DNA of 64,000 nucleotides from Deltaproteobacteria bacterium (GTDB taxonomy: Bacteria > Myxococcota > UBA727 > VGSZ01). A model generated the notes under the pieces. It was not told the origin of the DNA, searched no databases, and saw only the letters and a list, made by a program, of their open reading frames with translations. Positions 28,682 through 38,625 of this stretch are shown in pieces. The position numbers and the translations under genes are program-made. The stretch lies in the NCBI GenBank assembly GCA_016177705.1, contig JACOUT010000013.1, forward strand, positions 186,001 through 250,000, given 5' to 3'. The number at the start of each line of letters is the position of its first letter. Within the stretch, counting starts at the first letter, position 1.

Positions 28682-28811
28682 GATGAGCGAAGCTTAGCGT
28701 CCCAGGGGCGCGCTGTCGTCGACGGGAGTGCCGTCGCTCCCTCACCGCAGCAACTCCACCGCCTGGGCTTGGTCGCCTTGTGCGCGAATGCCCGCGCAGC
28801 CGCAAGGCCCG

Positions 28812-28821
28812 CCCCCCCCCC
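28812..28821. repeat. Ten-base C homopolymer in an intergenic gap
   Basis: A run of ten C in the 226-bp gap (28682-28907) between the antitoxin and the next gene on the same strand. Nothing else recognisable is in this gap. Such a long homopolymer is rare and could slip, possibly altering promoter spacing upstream of the toxin-antitoxin pair. Confidence 0.6.
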
Positions 28822-28907
28822 TGCTGCGGGAGGCCGCAGACGGTGTAGGCCGTGGGCGGAAGGTCCCGCTTCTCTCGATCGGGGTGGATCGAATTTCTCA
28901 AGCCAGG

Positions 28908-29333
28908 TCACCGACCGTTGCCATCGCTGCCCCGCGTCGGATTCCTCAGGGCTGGCACGGCTGTTCCTGAGGCCGCGAGGACGTCGTGATCGTTGAAGGA
29001 GAGGACGCCGGTGCAGTCCTCGTCGGACGCGTAGACGACAAACGCAGGGAGTTCCTCGAGTAGACGCACAGCATCAACAGGCGTTCCGAGCACCCATCCG
29101 ATGGCTTCGCGGGAACGGTCGGCAAAAAGCAGGACGGGGCGGTAAGGGAGATCGGCAATCCGCCGCCATCCCTGGGGGCTCTGCAGCCAGGCTTCATGGA
29201 TTCCTTCCCACAGGAAGCGTGTCTTCGCCGCCCTGAACTTCCCAACGACACGATCGTATTCGCGCGACGACATCTCCTTCAGTGGGATACCGAGTCGCTG
29301 CGCTGCAGAAGGTGCAAGTTGGCGTAGGCTCAT
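28908..29333 (-). CDS. Hypothetical protein in accessory region
   Basis: A 141-residue cytoplasmic protein, lower in GC than the backbone. Coherent protein-like segments include REYDRVVGKFRAAKTRFLWE, GWRRIADLPYRPVLLFAD and LLEELPAFVVYASDEDCTG. No family is recognised; the size and solo position next to a toxin-antitoxin pair would fit a small immunity or stress protein, which is a guess. The ATG at 29333 has no good ribosome site, so the start could be further in (for example the Met at residue 21). Confidence 0.6.
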   Translation of the reverse strand: MSLRQLAPSAAQRLGIPLKEMSSREYDRVVGKFRAAKTRFLWEGIHEAWLQSPQGWRRIADLPYRPVLLFADRSREAIGWVLGTPVDAVRLLEELPAFVVYASDEDCTGVLSFNDHDVLAASGTAVPALRNPTRGSDGNGR

Positions 29334-29476
29334 CGGTTCGCACGGACGTCATCGAGGAGAATGTGCCCGCGAGCTGCGCCGCCTGCACGGCTGTGCCGCG
29401 CGCGCCGCGGAGGCCCGAGATCCCCGCGCTCGCCTGCGCGGGCAGATCCGAGCCCGCGCCCGCGACCCCGCACGAA

Positions 29477-29639
29477 GGGCCGGGGGGTGAGAGTGGGTCC
29501 GCCGCAGCGCCCATCCGGGAAGGACACCACAGCGCCCCCTCCATCACCAACCCGCCGATCGTGTCGGCGCGACCCGCCACCACGACGAAGGTCCGGACCG
29601 GCAAGGCGCGGAGGCGGACCCACTCTCACGCCCCGGCCC
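29477..29639. repeat. Palindromic intergenic element, copy 3 (163 bp)
   Basis: Third member of the family. The 27-bp ends pair with a single mismatch, and the centre again reads CGCCGA-TCGTG-TCGGCG. Several bases in the left end differ from copy 2, and the right end carries the matching changes, so pairing is kept. It lies 33 bases below the acyl-CoA dehydrogenase stop. The gap 29334-29672 otherwise holds only a G+C-rich stretch without recognisable content. Confidence 0.85.
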
Positions 29640-29672
29640 GTCCCTCGCCGCCCTCGCCTACGCGATCCTCGA

Positions 29673-31313
29673 TCAACGGATGCTGGAACCGCTGCAGCCG
29701 TCAAAGCGCGCGAGCGCGAACCGCTCGAAGCGCGCGGCACCTTCGGCGCCACCGAAGGCCGCCGTCTCGCCGAGCAGCACCGCCTCCAGGCACAGGCCGG
29801 TGGTGACCGCGATCTTGCGCGCGTTCACCTCCACGGTGCCGGTCTTCATCGCCTCGACGACGGTCTTCTGCAGGCCGGCGACCGCGGCCCGCGTGACCTC
29901 GAGGCCGCGCTTGGGCAAGGACGCCGGCAACACCTCGGCGCGCTTGCACACGTCGGTCAGCACCGCCGTGTAGGCCTGCGCCTTCTGCTCGGCGCGCAGC
30001 ACGTCGAGCGAGAGCACGTTGGTGGTGCCCTCCCAGATGGGCAGCACCTGCGCGTCGCGCAGCAGCACCGGCAGCCCGGTGTCCTCGCAGTAGCCGGCGC
30101 CGCCGAAGACCTCGATGGCCTCGGAGGCGACCGCCACCGCCTGCTTGCCGGTGGTCGCCTTGGTGAGCGGGATGAGCGCGCGCAGCCGGCGCTGCTCGTC
30201 CTCGGTGGCCACGCCCGCCTCCTTGCGCCCCATCAGGCTCGCCACCTCCATGCAGAGCGCGAGCACGCCGGCGGTCTCGGCCTCCATGTCGTCGAGCGTA
30301 CGCGCGTGCAGCGCCGAAGCGGCGATGGGCTTGCCGAGCGCGATGCGCGCGTCCGAGTAGGCGCGCGCCCAGGCCGTCGACTTCTGCATGGCCGACGCGG
30401 AGGCCACCGAGTTGTAGAAGCGCGTCACATTCAACATGCCGGCGATGTTGGCGACGCCGCGGCCGATGTCACCCACGCGCCAGCCGACCACGCCTTGCAG
30501 CTCGAGCTCGGCCGTGGGCAGCGCCTTGGTGCCGAGCTTGTCCTTCAGGCGGTTGATGACCACGCCGTTGAGCCCGCCGTCGGGCTTGCGTTCGACGTCG
30601 ATGACGAACAGCGTCAGTCCCTTGCTGCCCTCCACCACCTTGCCGTCGTCGATGCGCGCCAGCGCCAAGGCCAGCTCGGCCGTGACCGCGGAGGTGAACC
30701 ACTTGACCCCGTGCAGCGCGTAGCGGTCGCCGCCGAGGGGCTTGGCCACCGTCGAGAACTCCGACACGTCGGAGCCACCGGTGCGCTCGGTCATCCACTG
30801 GCCGGAGGTGATGAAGGTCGCGGGATCGGTCGACGTGAGCTTCGGCACCAGGCGGTCGCGCAGCGCGGGCGGCGCCAGGTCGAGCAAGACGCGCGCGGCG
30901 GCGTCGGTCATGGCGAGCGGGCACGAGAAGATGGCCGACGACGCCGAGAACAGGTGCAGCAGCGCCGCCTGCACCACCCGGCGGTGCTCGCCGAGGCTCG
31001 CATCGTAGCCGGTGGCGACGAGGCCGTTCCTGGCCGAGAAGACGCGCATCGCCTCCCAGGCGCGGCTGGTCCGGATCTCGTCGATGCGGCGGCCGAAGGG
31101 ACCAAAGGGCACGTGCACCGGCGGCTGCGCGTCGGCCTCGTTGACCCACTGGGCCAGCTCGCCGGCGGTGGCCTTGCCGAGCGCCTCGAAGCGGGGCGCG
31201 ACCTTGGCGAAGACGTCCTTGGGCAGCCGGCGCGCCAGCTCGGCGCGCAGCGCGCGATCGACGGCGTAGAGGTCGGGCGGCGGGGGGAACTGCTGGATGA
31301 AGTCGGGCTTCAT
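29673..31313 (-). CDS. Acyl-CoA dehydrogenase family protein, AidB-like
   Basis: A 546-residue FAD flavoprotein that would oxidise acyl-CoA thioesters or act as an AidB-like protein. The N-terminal 150 residues are longer than in short-chain enzymes, as in the AidB group. FAD-binding elements are seen in FITSGQWMTERTGGSDVSE and GVKWFTSA (about 165-205), and in IEVFGGAGYCEDTGLPVLLRD and VLPIWEGTTNVLSLD (about 400-440). The ATG at 31313 is preceded by CAGGAGCACCCC; a frame-compatible Met ten codons upstream is less likely. Confidence 0.93.
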   Translation of the reverse strand: MKPDFIQQFPPPPDLYAVDRALRAELARRLPKDVFAKVAPRFEALGKATAGELAQWVNEADAQPPVHVPFGPFGRRIDEIRTSRAWEAMRVFSARNGLVATGYDASLGEHRRVVQAALLHLFSASSAIFSCPLAMTDAAARVLLDLAPPALRDRLVPKLTSTDPATFITSGQWMTERTGGSDVSEFSTVAKPLGGDRYALHGVKWFTSAVTAELALALARIDDGKVVEGSKGLTLFVIDVERKPDGGLNGVVINRLKDKLGTKALPTAELELQGVVGWRVGDIGRGVANIAGMLNVTRFYNSVASASAMQKSTAWARAYSDARIALGKPIAASALHARTLDDMEAETAGVLALCMEVASLMGRKEAGVATEDEQRRLRALIPLTKATTGKQAVAVASEAIEVFGGAGYCEDTGLPVLLRDAQVLPIWEGTTNVLSLDVLRAEQKAQAYTAVLTDVCKRAEVLPASLPKRGLEVTRAAVAGLQKTVVEAMKTGTVEVNARKIAVTTGLCLEAVLLGETAAFGGAEGAARFERFALARFDGCSGSSIR

Positions 31314-31367
31314 GGGGTGCTCCTGGGGCAGGCTCGGACCCAAGTGGTAGCGCGTCGACGCGCGCGT

Positions 31368-32354
31368 TCAATCGGCGATCTGGCTTGGCACGAAGCGCTC
31401 GTGGGTGGCGACGGCCGCGAAGCCCTGGCGGTCGGCGCCGCCGGGCACGTAGAGCGCGCCGTCCACGACGGCCGCGCCCATGCCGTGACGCGGTGTACGC
31501 ATGGGCAGCACGGCGCGCCAGGAGTCCGTCGCCGGGTGATAGACCTCCACCTCGTCGAACACGCCGCTCGCGGTGGTCGCGTCGCCCTCGCCGCCCGCCA
31601 CCACGATCTCGTCGCCGAGCGCGGCGGCCGCGAAGCCCGCGCGCGAGGTCGGCAGCGGGGCGCGCGCGGTGAACGCGCCGGAGGCCGGCTCGAATTCGAG
31701 CACCTGGCCGGTGTGGCGGCCGATGCCGTCGGTGCGGCCGCCGATGACGAACAGACGGTCGGCCGCCGCCTGCGCGCTCAGGTGATCGAGCGCCTGCGGC
31801 ATTGGCGCCAGCTCCTCCCAGGCATCACCGGCGACGTCATAACGGGACACCAGCGCCACCGAGCCGGCCTGCATCCCGCCGAGCACGTAGAGGGAGCCTT
31901 GGTGCGCGACCGCGCCCGCCGCGCCGCGCTGGCTGCCGTCGGGCATGGGCGAGCCCTCGCGCCACGCGTCGTCATCGGGCGCGTAGCGGAAGGTGCGCCC
32001 GTCGGGGGTGAAGGCGGCGCCGATCAGGAAGCCACCGATCACGAGGCTGCCGTCCACCACTGCGCAGTTGGCGTGGTGCAGTGGTACCGGCAGGTCGGAC
32101 AGGCGCCGCCAGCGCTGGGTGGCCGGCGCGAACGCCTCCACCAGCGCTACCGTGGCGCCGACGTCGTCGACACCGCCGACGACCACCACCTCGCCGCCGA
32201 GCGCGACCACGCAGCTCTCCTGGCGCGGTCCGGCTTCGATCTCCGGCAGCGTTTCCCAGCGCCCACCCTCTCCCTCGACGACGGGCGGCGGCGCGGGACC
32301 TGCACACGCTGCAAGCGCGAGCACCATCGCCGGCGCGCGCAGGCGTGGCCGCAC
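31368..32354 (-). CDS. Kelch-repeat lipoprotein
   Basis: A 328-residue lipoprotein. The signal ends in AMVLALAACAG, a good lipobox. Five or more Kelch motifs follow (EVVVVGGVDDVGATVALVEA, SLYVLGGMQAGSVALVSRYD, RLFVIGGRTDGIG, EIVVAGGEGD, ALYVPGGADRQG), each with the double glycine and spaced Tyr/Trp, and so a beta-propeller is expected. The GTG at 32354 sits one base after the stop of the PmbA-like gene, so the three genes tldD, pmbA-like and this one probably form a unit. Propellers of this kind bind ligands or partners; nothing specific can be named. Confidence 0.88.
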   Translation of the reverse strand: MRPRLRAPAMVLALAACAGPAPPPVVEGEGGRWETLPEIEAGPRQESCVVALGGEVVVVGGVDDVGATVALVEAFAPATQRWRRLSDLPVPLHHANCAVVDGSLVIGGFLIGAAFTPDGRTFRYAPDDDAWREGSPMPDGSQRGAAGAVAHQGSLYVLGGMQAGSVALVSRYDVAGDAWEELAPMPQALDHLSAQAAADRLFVIGGRTDGIGRHTGQVLEFEPASGAFTARAPLPTSRAGFAAAALGDEIVVAGGEGDATTASGVFDEVEVYHPATDSWRAVLPMRTPRHGMGAAVVDGALYVPGGADRQGFAAVATHERFVPSQIAD

Positions 32355-32355
32355 C

Positions 32356-33657
32356 TCAGGCCCCCGTCACCTGGACGTCGTCGAGGCGGACGGCGCGCGG
32401 CCCGCGCAGCCGCCCGCGCACCGTCGTCTCCGCCGACAGGCGCGCGCGCGCGAAGGCGTCGAACACCACGCCCGAGACGCTGCCGCCCCGCACCGGCGTG
32501 CGGCCCGCGCCCTCCATGCGATAGCCCGAGCGGATCTCCCCCGAGAACGCACCGGTGGTGGCGTGCGGCGAGAGCTGCGAGAAGCGCTGCAACAGGTAGA
32601 GCGGCCGCGCGCCCGGCGTGAGCAACTCGTCCATCGACGAGCGTCCGGGAGCCACGACGGTGTTGCCCCAGGCGCCGGTCGACGGCAGGCCGAGCCAGCA
32701 GGCGGTGCGCCGGTCGCAGGCGCGCTCGCGAAAGACGCCGTCGACGACGCACGCGACGCGCCGTCCGGTGACGCCGACGTCGTCGAAGGCGTAGCTGCCG
32801 AGCGCGCCCGGCACGGTGGCGTCGCTCGCGATGCTCAGCAGGTCGCCACCTGCTTGATCGACGATCGGCTTGCCCGGCTCGAAGCGCGACCACCCCTCGA
32901 AGCGCGAGCTGCCGGCGGCGTGCGCCACGAAGGCGTCGAACAGCTCCTCGACGCCGGCGTCGGCGATGACCACGTCCGCGCGCGCCGTGCTCGGCAGCAC
33001 CGCTCGTGCGCCGTCACGCACCGCCACCACGTCGGCGTCGAGCTGCGCCGCCACTGCCAGCTCGTCGAGCGTGCGCGCGCGTCGGCTCTGATAGACCTCG
33101 AGCTCGTCATCACCCGCGCCCTTGGCCAAGAGCACGTACTCGGTGTAGGCGTGCGTCTCCTCGCGCGTGCGATCGAGGCCGCGGCTGTTGCGCAGGCGCA
33201 CGCGCCGGAAGTCGCAGAAGACCTCGGAGGCCGACAGCTCGACGCCGCCGGCCTCACGCGCCGCGCGCTCGATAGCACCCCCGACCTCGTCGCACGCCTC
33301 GCTCGCGGCCTCGACGATGCGCGCGTCGGTGGCCGACACCTGCAAAGGCGGTGCGTCGTCCGGCCCCGGCAGCGTCCACGGCGGGTTTTTCACCAGGCGC
33401 GCGCGCGCGAACGCGGCGTCGAGCTCGGGCGCGAGCGGCGTGCCGGGGTCGACCAGCGTGAACGACGACTCGCCGAGCTTGTCGCCCTCGAGCGGCACGT
33501 GCACGCGCACGTCCCACTGGCGGGTCTCGACCAGGCGCCGCGACTCGATGCGGGTGAACACCTGGTAGCGCTGCGCGCTGCGCCCCCGGCTCTCCGTTAC
33601 CTGCCAGGCACAGAAGCGGCCGTCCTTTTCGAGCGCGCGGGCGACGTCGTCGAGCAT
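32356..33657 (-). CDS. TldD/PmbA family protein (PmbA/TldE-like subunit)
   Basis: A 433-residue protein of the modulator-of-gyrase superfamily. In the known TldD-TldE heterodimer, TldE/PmbA is the non-catalytic partner that helps unfold and cut peptides in a proteolytic tunnel. It lacks the HExxxH zinc motif, as PmbA does. Family features include RNSRGLDRTREETHAYTEYV, PSTARADVVIADAGVEELF and GSYAFDDVGVTGRRVACVVD. The tldD gene lies 61 bases upstream on the same strand, giving a complete pair. Confidence 0.9.
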   Translation of the reverse strand: MLDDVARALEKDGRFCAWQVTESRGRSAQRYQVFTRIESRRLVETRQWDVRVHVPLEGDKLGESSFTLVDPGTPLAPELDAAFARARLVKNPPWTLPGPDDAPPLQVSATDARIVEAASEACDEVGGAIERAAREAGGVELSASEVFCDFRRVRLRNSRGLDRTREETHAYTEYVLLAKGAGDDELEVYQSRRARTLDELAVAAQLDADVVAVRDGARAVLPSTARADVVIADAGVEELFDAFVAHAAGSSRFEGWSRFEPGKPIVDQAGGDLLSIASDATVPGALGSYAFDDVGVTGRRVACVVDGVFRERACDRRTACWLGLPSTGAWGNTVVAPGRSSMDELLTPGARPLYLLQRFSQLSPHATTGAFSGEIRSGYRMEGAGRTPVRGGSVSGVVFDAFARARLSAETTVRGRLRGPRAVRLDDVQVTGA

Positions 33658-33718
33658 GGTGTGCGGCTAGCACGTCGCCACGCCCTCGTCAGCGGCGCGC
33701 CCTGCCCCGGGCGGACCG

Positions 33719-35104
33719 TCAGGCGATGCGCGCGGTCAGGCGCAAGGACGGGCCGCCGTCGGTGACCTTGACCCACTCCTTGTAGCCCTTGCCGCACATG
33801 CCGAGGCCGCCGATCTCGACCGCGTCCGATACACCGTCGACGCTCTCCAGCAGCTCGGGCACGTAGCCGGTCAGGATCACCGGCGAGAACACGCGGCCGG
33901 TGCGCTTGCCGCCCTTCAGCTCCTCGGCGAGGTACGCCTCGCACTGGATGCCCCAGCCCTTCGGATCCTCCATGCCGTTTCGCGCGTGGCGCACCAACAG
34001 CCCGTCGTCGATGGACGCGACCAGAGCGTCGTGCTTCGACGTGCCCTTACCAAAGAAGGTGTTCGACATGCGCGTGTAGGCCTTGCGCTGCACGCTCTCG
34101 CGCCGACCGTTGGCGGTGCGCGGCACGCCGAGGCAGGTGGCGCTCACCAGGTCGGTCATCGGTGCCACCAGCACGCCCTTGTCGATGATGGTGGTGGGCG
34201 CCGCCAACTGCCCCTCGTGGTCAAAGAAGTAGGAGGCGGCGGCGCCGGGCAAGGACGGGTCGTCGGCCAGGTCGACCAGCTCGCTGCCGACGCGCTTGCC
34301 GAGGTAGGCCGCGCCACGCGCGCGGCGCTTGACGAACATGTCGCCCTCGGCGCCGTGGCCGAACGCCTCGTGTGCCAACAGGCCGGCCACGTCGGCGTCG
34401 AGCACGCAGCGCCAGCTGCCGCCCGGTACGCGCTCGGCTCCGAGCATGCGCCCGCAGTCCTCCACCAGGCGCGCGACGTCGTCGTCGGCGAGCGTCAGGT
34501 GCTCTGCCCCACCCTGACGTCCGCGACCGCCATGGAGGTCTGCGGCCTCGCCGTTCGCCTCCATCACGATGAGGCAGACCAGCTCTGCGCGACGGAGATC
34601 CTGGTACAGGCGGCGCGCAGGCGAAACGAACAGCTCCTGCGTGCGCACGTGCGTCGCGCGCGCCACCGCGTTCTTCACGCGCGCGTCGAGCGCGTGCGCC
34701 CGGTCCTTGACGGCGACCGCGCGGCCGAGGCGCTCGTCGAGCGTGAGCGACGCGGCCGGCACCAGCTCGGCCACCACGAAGTCGCGCTCGAGCGCCGGAC
34801 CGGGGTCAATGGCGGGCCCCGGGCGGCTGCCCTCGCGCGCGATCAGGTCGGTGAGCCGCGCAGCGGCGGCCCGCAGCGTCTCGTCGTCGAGCGCGGGCAC
34901 GGCCACCTCGAGCATGGCCTCGCCGTTCCAGGCGGACAGCACGGCACCACACACGGGGTCGAGCGGCTCGATGGAGGTGGCGCGCGTGGTTGCGCGAAAG
35001 GCCGCGCCCTCGCGCTGCTGCGCGAACGCATGGGCGTAGGGGACGTGGCGCAGCAACTCGTCGACGGTCGCACTCAGCGCGCGCTTGCGATCTCGGAGAT
35101 CCAT
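33719..35104 (-). CDS. tldD: TldD family metallopeptidase
   Basis: A 461-residue catalytic subunit of the TldD/TldE peptidase. The zinc motif HEAFGH (in LLAHEAFGHGAEGD, about residues 244-249) is intact. The C-terminal Cys ligand region reads GGLGMCGKGYKEWVKVTDGG. Other family stretches are YFFDHEGQLAAPTTIIDKG and VPRTANGRRESVQ. Known relatives process small peptides, including antibiotic precursors and toxins, and degrade unfolded proteins. It lies 15 bases below the DUF4388-receiver gene on the same strand. Confidence 0.93.
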   Translation of the reverse strand: MDLRDRKRALSATVDELLRHVPYAHAFAQQREGAAFRATTRATSIEPLDPVCGAVLSAWNGEAMLEVAVPALDDETLRAAAARLTDLIAREGSRPGPAIDPGPALERDFVVAELVPAASLTLDERLGRAVAVKDRAHALDARVKNAVARATHVRTQELFVSPARRLYQDLRRAELVCLIVMEANGEAADLHGGRGRQGGAEHLTLADDDVARLVEDCGRMLGAERVPGGSWRCVLDADVAGLLAHEAFGHGAEGDMFVKRRARGAAYLGKRVGSELVDLADDPSLPGAAASYFFDHEGQLAAPTTIIDKGVLVAPMTDLVSATCLGVPRTANGRRESVQRKAYTRMSNTFFGKGTSKHDALVASIDDGLLVRHARNGMEDPKGWGIQCEAYLAEELKGGKRTGRVFSPVILTGYVPELLESVDGVSDAVEIGGLGMCGKGYKEWVKVTDGGPSLRLTARIA

Positions 35105-35119
35105 CAGTGCACGATAGCG

Positions 35120-36812
35120 TCAGGCAGCGCCGGCGAGCAGGCGCTTGAGCTGCGCCTTCAGGTTGGCGCGTTCGAGCGCGGCCGCGGCCTGCTGCAGGAA
35201 GATCTCGAAGAGCTGGATGTCGGGGAACTGGCGCGCGTCAGTGGCGTTGTCGGCGTAGAGCACGCCCTCGAGCCCGCGCGGCGAGATCAGGGGCGCCGTG
35301 TAGACCTCGCGCGGCCGCGGGCCACCGAGCGCGCCCGCCAGCCGCACGTTCCACTCGCTCTCGAACAGGGGCTGGCGCACGCCGGCGCGCTCCTGCAGGG
35401 CCCGCGAGAACACGGTGTCGGCGCTCATGGGCACGCGGATGGACCGCACCAGCCGGCCGGGGTCGGGCACGCCCAGGCCAAAGGCGCCGAGGCCGACCAG
35501 CTCGCCCTTCTGCTGGTCGACGGAGAAGAGCGCGCCGCGCACGAAGAAGGCGGACGCGAAGCGCAACAGCAAGAGCGGGATCTCCTCGTGGAAGCTCGGG
35601 TCGTTCAGCTCGCCGAGCAGCGCCTTGAGCGTCTCCAGGCTGCGCACGTTGTCGTCGGTCATGCGGCCGCCGTCGGCGCGCCACTCGCCGCTGGCCTCGC
35701 CCATCTCCTCGCGCAAGACGCTCGACAGGTCGTAGGTGGCGGATGCGAGCGGCGATCGGCGCAGCCGCTCGAGCGCCGGGTTGAGGTAGGCCGACAGTGG
35801 CGGGTCCGCGCCGTTACCGTCGGCGGCCGGCGCGGCCGCCTTACGCACCACGCCGGCGACGCCGAGCGACCAGGCCAGGCGCTCGGCATCGGCATGTTCG
35901 TCCTCGAGCGCCAGGAACACGCGAGGCGCCAGGTCCAGCTCGGCGGCGCGGCGCAGCACCTCGAGGCCGCCCAGGATGCCCTTGCCGCTGCTCCTCGGCA
36001 TCACCAGGTCGACAATCATGTAGGCGGGCGCCTCGCCGGCGCCGAGCGCAAAGAAGCGGTCGATGGCTTGGCGCGCACCGCCGAGCGCCGCCACGCCGAC
36101 GCCTTGCTCCGACGCCACGCGCTCGGCGTCGTGCAGGAAGGTCGGATCGTCGTCGACCAGGAACAGCTCGACCGCCTCGCCTGCCGCCAGCGGCCGACGC
36201 CACGACGCCGGCGTGCCGAGGCGGGCCAGCGGGTCCGAGCGTTGCTCGCTGCGACGGCGTCGCGCCTCCCGCGCCAGCTCTTCGGCGTCGACGCCGGCGG
36301 GCAGCGTCAGCGCCGTGTCGCGCGGGTAGCGCCGCGGGTCGGGCTCGTCGTCGGTGATGCGAAACAGGAACGAGCCGGTGCGAAACAGCATGACGCGCAG
36401 CGCCAGCGCCTGCAGGTGCTCGCCGATGACATCGTCGGCGTGCACCAGGAGGCCGCGCTCGCCCCGCTCCTGCGCGATGCGCTCGATGAGCTGGTCGAGC
36501 GTCTGCGCGCCCTCTGGCGTCGCCTGCTCGGCGGCGAGCTCCTCGGCGTCGAGCACGCCGACGCGCACCAGCAGTTGCCCGAGCGTCTCGACGGCGTCGA
36601 AGGCGCGCGCGCGCACCAGGCGTCCGCCCGCGAAGGTCAGCTCGGCCTTGCCCTCGGCGCCGTCGACGGACAAGAGGCCCGAGCGCCGCGACAGCGCTAC
36701 CACGCGCACGATCTCGTCGAGATCGAGATCCTCGAGGTTGCCGTTGAGCACTCGCGGCACGCTGGACACGACCCATGTTGGCAGGGGGGCGACGCCGCGC
36801 GCAACTTCCCGA

Positions 36813-36829
<17 letters not shown>
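35120..36829 (-). CDS. DUF4388 / receiver / GAF-like signalling protein
   Basis: A 569-residue regulator. An N-terminal DUF4388-like domain (LNGNLEDLDLDEIVRVVAL, SRRSGLLSVDGAEGKAELTF, about 28-170) is found mostly in Myxococcota. A response-regulator receiver domain (about 215-335) follows: VELFLVDDDP supplies the acidic pair, the Asp in YMIVDLVMP is the phosphoacceptor, and GVVRKA gives the conserved Lys. The C-terminal part (about 380-560) looks GAF-like and ends in a coiled coil (LERANLKAQLKRLL). There is no DNA-binding output domain. The GTG at 36829 lies within the end of the kinase gene (17-base overlap), so the two are translationally linked. A later start near residue 24 cannot be excluded. 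Confidence 0.85.
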
Positions 36830-37739
<910 letters not shown>

Positions 37740-37794
37740 GCTACCGCAAGGCGACGACGACCGGTGCCGGTTGGGCCGTGGACGAGAGCATCGA

Positions 37795-37878
37795 TGCCGG
37801 AGGGGGGACTCGAACCCCCACGCCCTTGCGGGCACCGGATTTTGAGTCCGGCACGTCTACCAATTCCATCACTCCGGC
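37795..37878 (-). tRNA. tRNA-Leu(CAA)
   Basis: On the minus strand the 84-base sequence begins GCCGGAG and ends CTCCGGCA, giving a 7-bp acceptor stem with discriminator A. The anticodon stem CCGGA/TCCGG encloses the loop CTCAAAA with anticodon CAA (reads UUG). A class II variable arm (GCCCGCAAGGGC) and the T arm GGGGGTTCGAGTCCCCC are present. The CCA end is not encoded. Confidence 0.97.
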
Positions 37879-37929
37879 AGCCGGCACAGCAGACCAGCGT
37901 CGCGCCCGCGCGTCAAGGCGCTCTGCGCA

Positions 37930-38625
37930 TCAGGGCGCGGCCGCGTAGGTCGCCAGGTACTGGTACGGCAGCGTCGCCTCGTCGAGCGCCACCAGTGTCA
38001 GGCCCGCGGCCGCAAGCTCCGCCGTCACCGTCGCGGGTGGCAGCCGCATCGCCTCGGGTGGACCGACGGGGAGGTCACCCATCTTGAAGTCGACGATGAC
38101 CACGCGCCCGTTGGGCTCGAGCGACGCCTTGAGCTTGCCGAAGTAGGTCGTGCGCTGCTCGATGTGGTGCACGGTATTGACGACCAGCGCCAGGTCGACC
38201 TTTTCGGGCAGGCGGGGGTCGTCGACCGGCGAGAGCAGCGACACGACGTTGTGCAGGCGCTCGCGCTGCGCGCGCTCACGCAGGTAGCGCACCATGTCCG
38301 GCTCGACGTCGACGGCGAGCACCTTGCCCCTGGGCAGCTCGCGCGCGAGGCGCACCGCGAAATAGCCGGTGCCCGCGCCGATGTCGGCCACCACGGCGTC
38401 GTCGGTGAGCGCCAGGGCCTTGATGACCTCGTCGGGCTTCTGCCAGGCGTCGCGCGTCGGGTCGTCGAACGCCTTGGCCCACTCCTCGGCGCCCTGGAAC
38501 CGGTGCGGTCCGTGGTGACCGTGCAGCGCGTGTGGCGGTTCGCTGGCGGGCGTGGGCGCCGGCGCGGGTGCTGCGGCAGCGCAGCCGAGCACGCCGGGCA
38601 GCGAGAGGATGACGAGGCGCTTCAC
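37930..38625 (-). CDS. SAM-dependent methyltransferase domain with lipoprotein signal
   Basis: A 231-residue protein combining an export signal with a class I methyltransferase. The signal VKRLVILSLPGVLGC ends in a usable lipobox (VLGC), followed by an Ala/Pro linker and a His-rich segment (HALHGHHGPHRF). The Rossmann core has motif I VVADIGAGTGYFAVRLA, motif II VLAVDVEPDMV and the post-motif VDLALVVNTVHHI. SAM is not known to be available outside the cytoplasm, so export would be surprising. The GTG at 38625 has a good ribosome site (GAGGAG) and overlaps the nitroreductase-like stop by 4 bases. The real start could be further in, giving a cytoplasmic enzyme. Confidence 0.85.
   Translation of the reverse strand: MKRLVILSLPGVLGCAAAAPAPAPTPASEPPHALHGHHGPHRFQGAEEWAKAFDDPTRDAWQKPDEVIKALALTDDAVVADIGAGTGYFAVRLARELPRGKVLAVDVEPDMVRYLRERAQRERLHNVVSLLSPVDDPRLPEKVDLALVVNTVHHIEQRTTYFGKLKASLEPNGRVVIVDFKMGDLPVGPPEAMRLPPATVTAELAAAGLTLVALDEATLPYQYLATYAAAP

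Noticed and set aside
29361..32621. 1086-codon plus-strand open frame
   Set aside because: Runs antisense through the acyl-CoA dehydrogenase and Kelch genes and through palindromic copy 3; composition is that of a shadow frame.
37740..37835. N-terminal extension of the Ser/Thr kinase through the tRNA gene
   Set aside because: The kinase core begins right after the GTG at 37739, and the upstream sequence is a tRNA.
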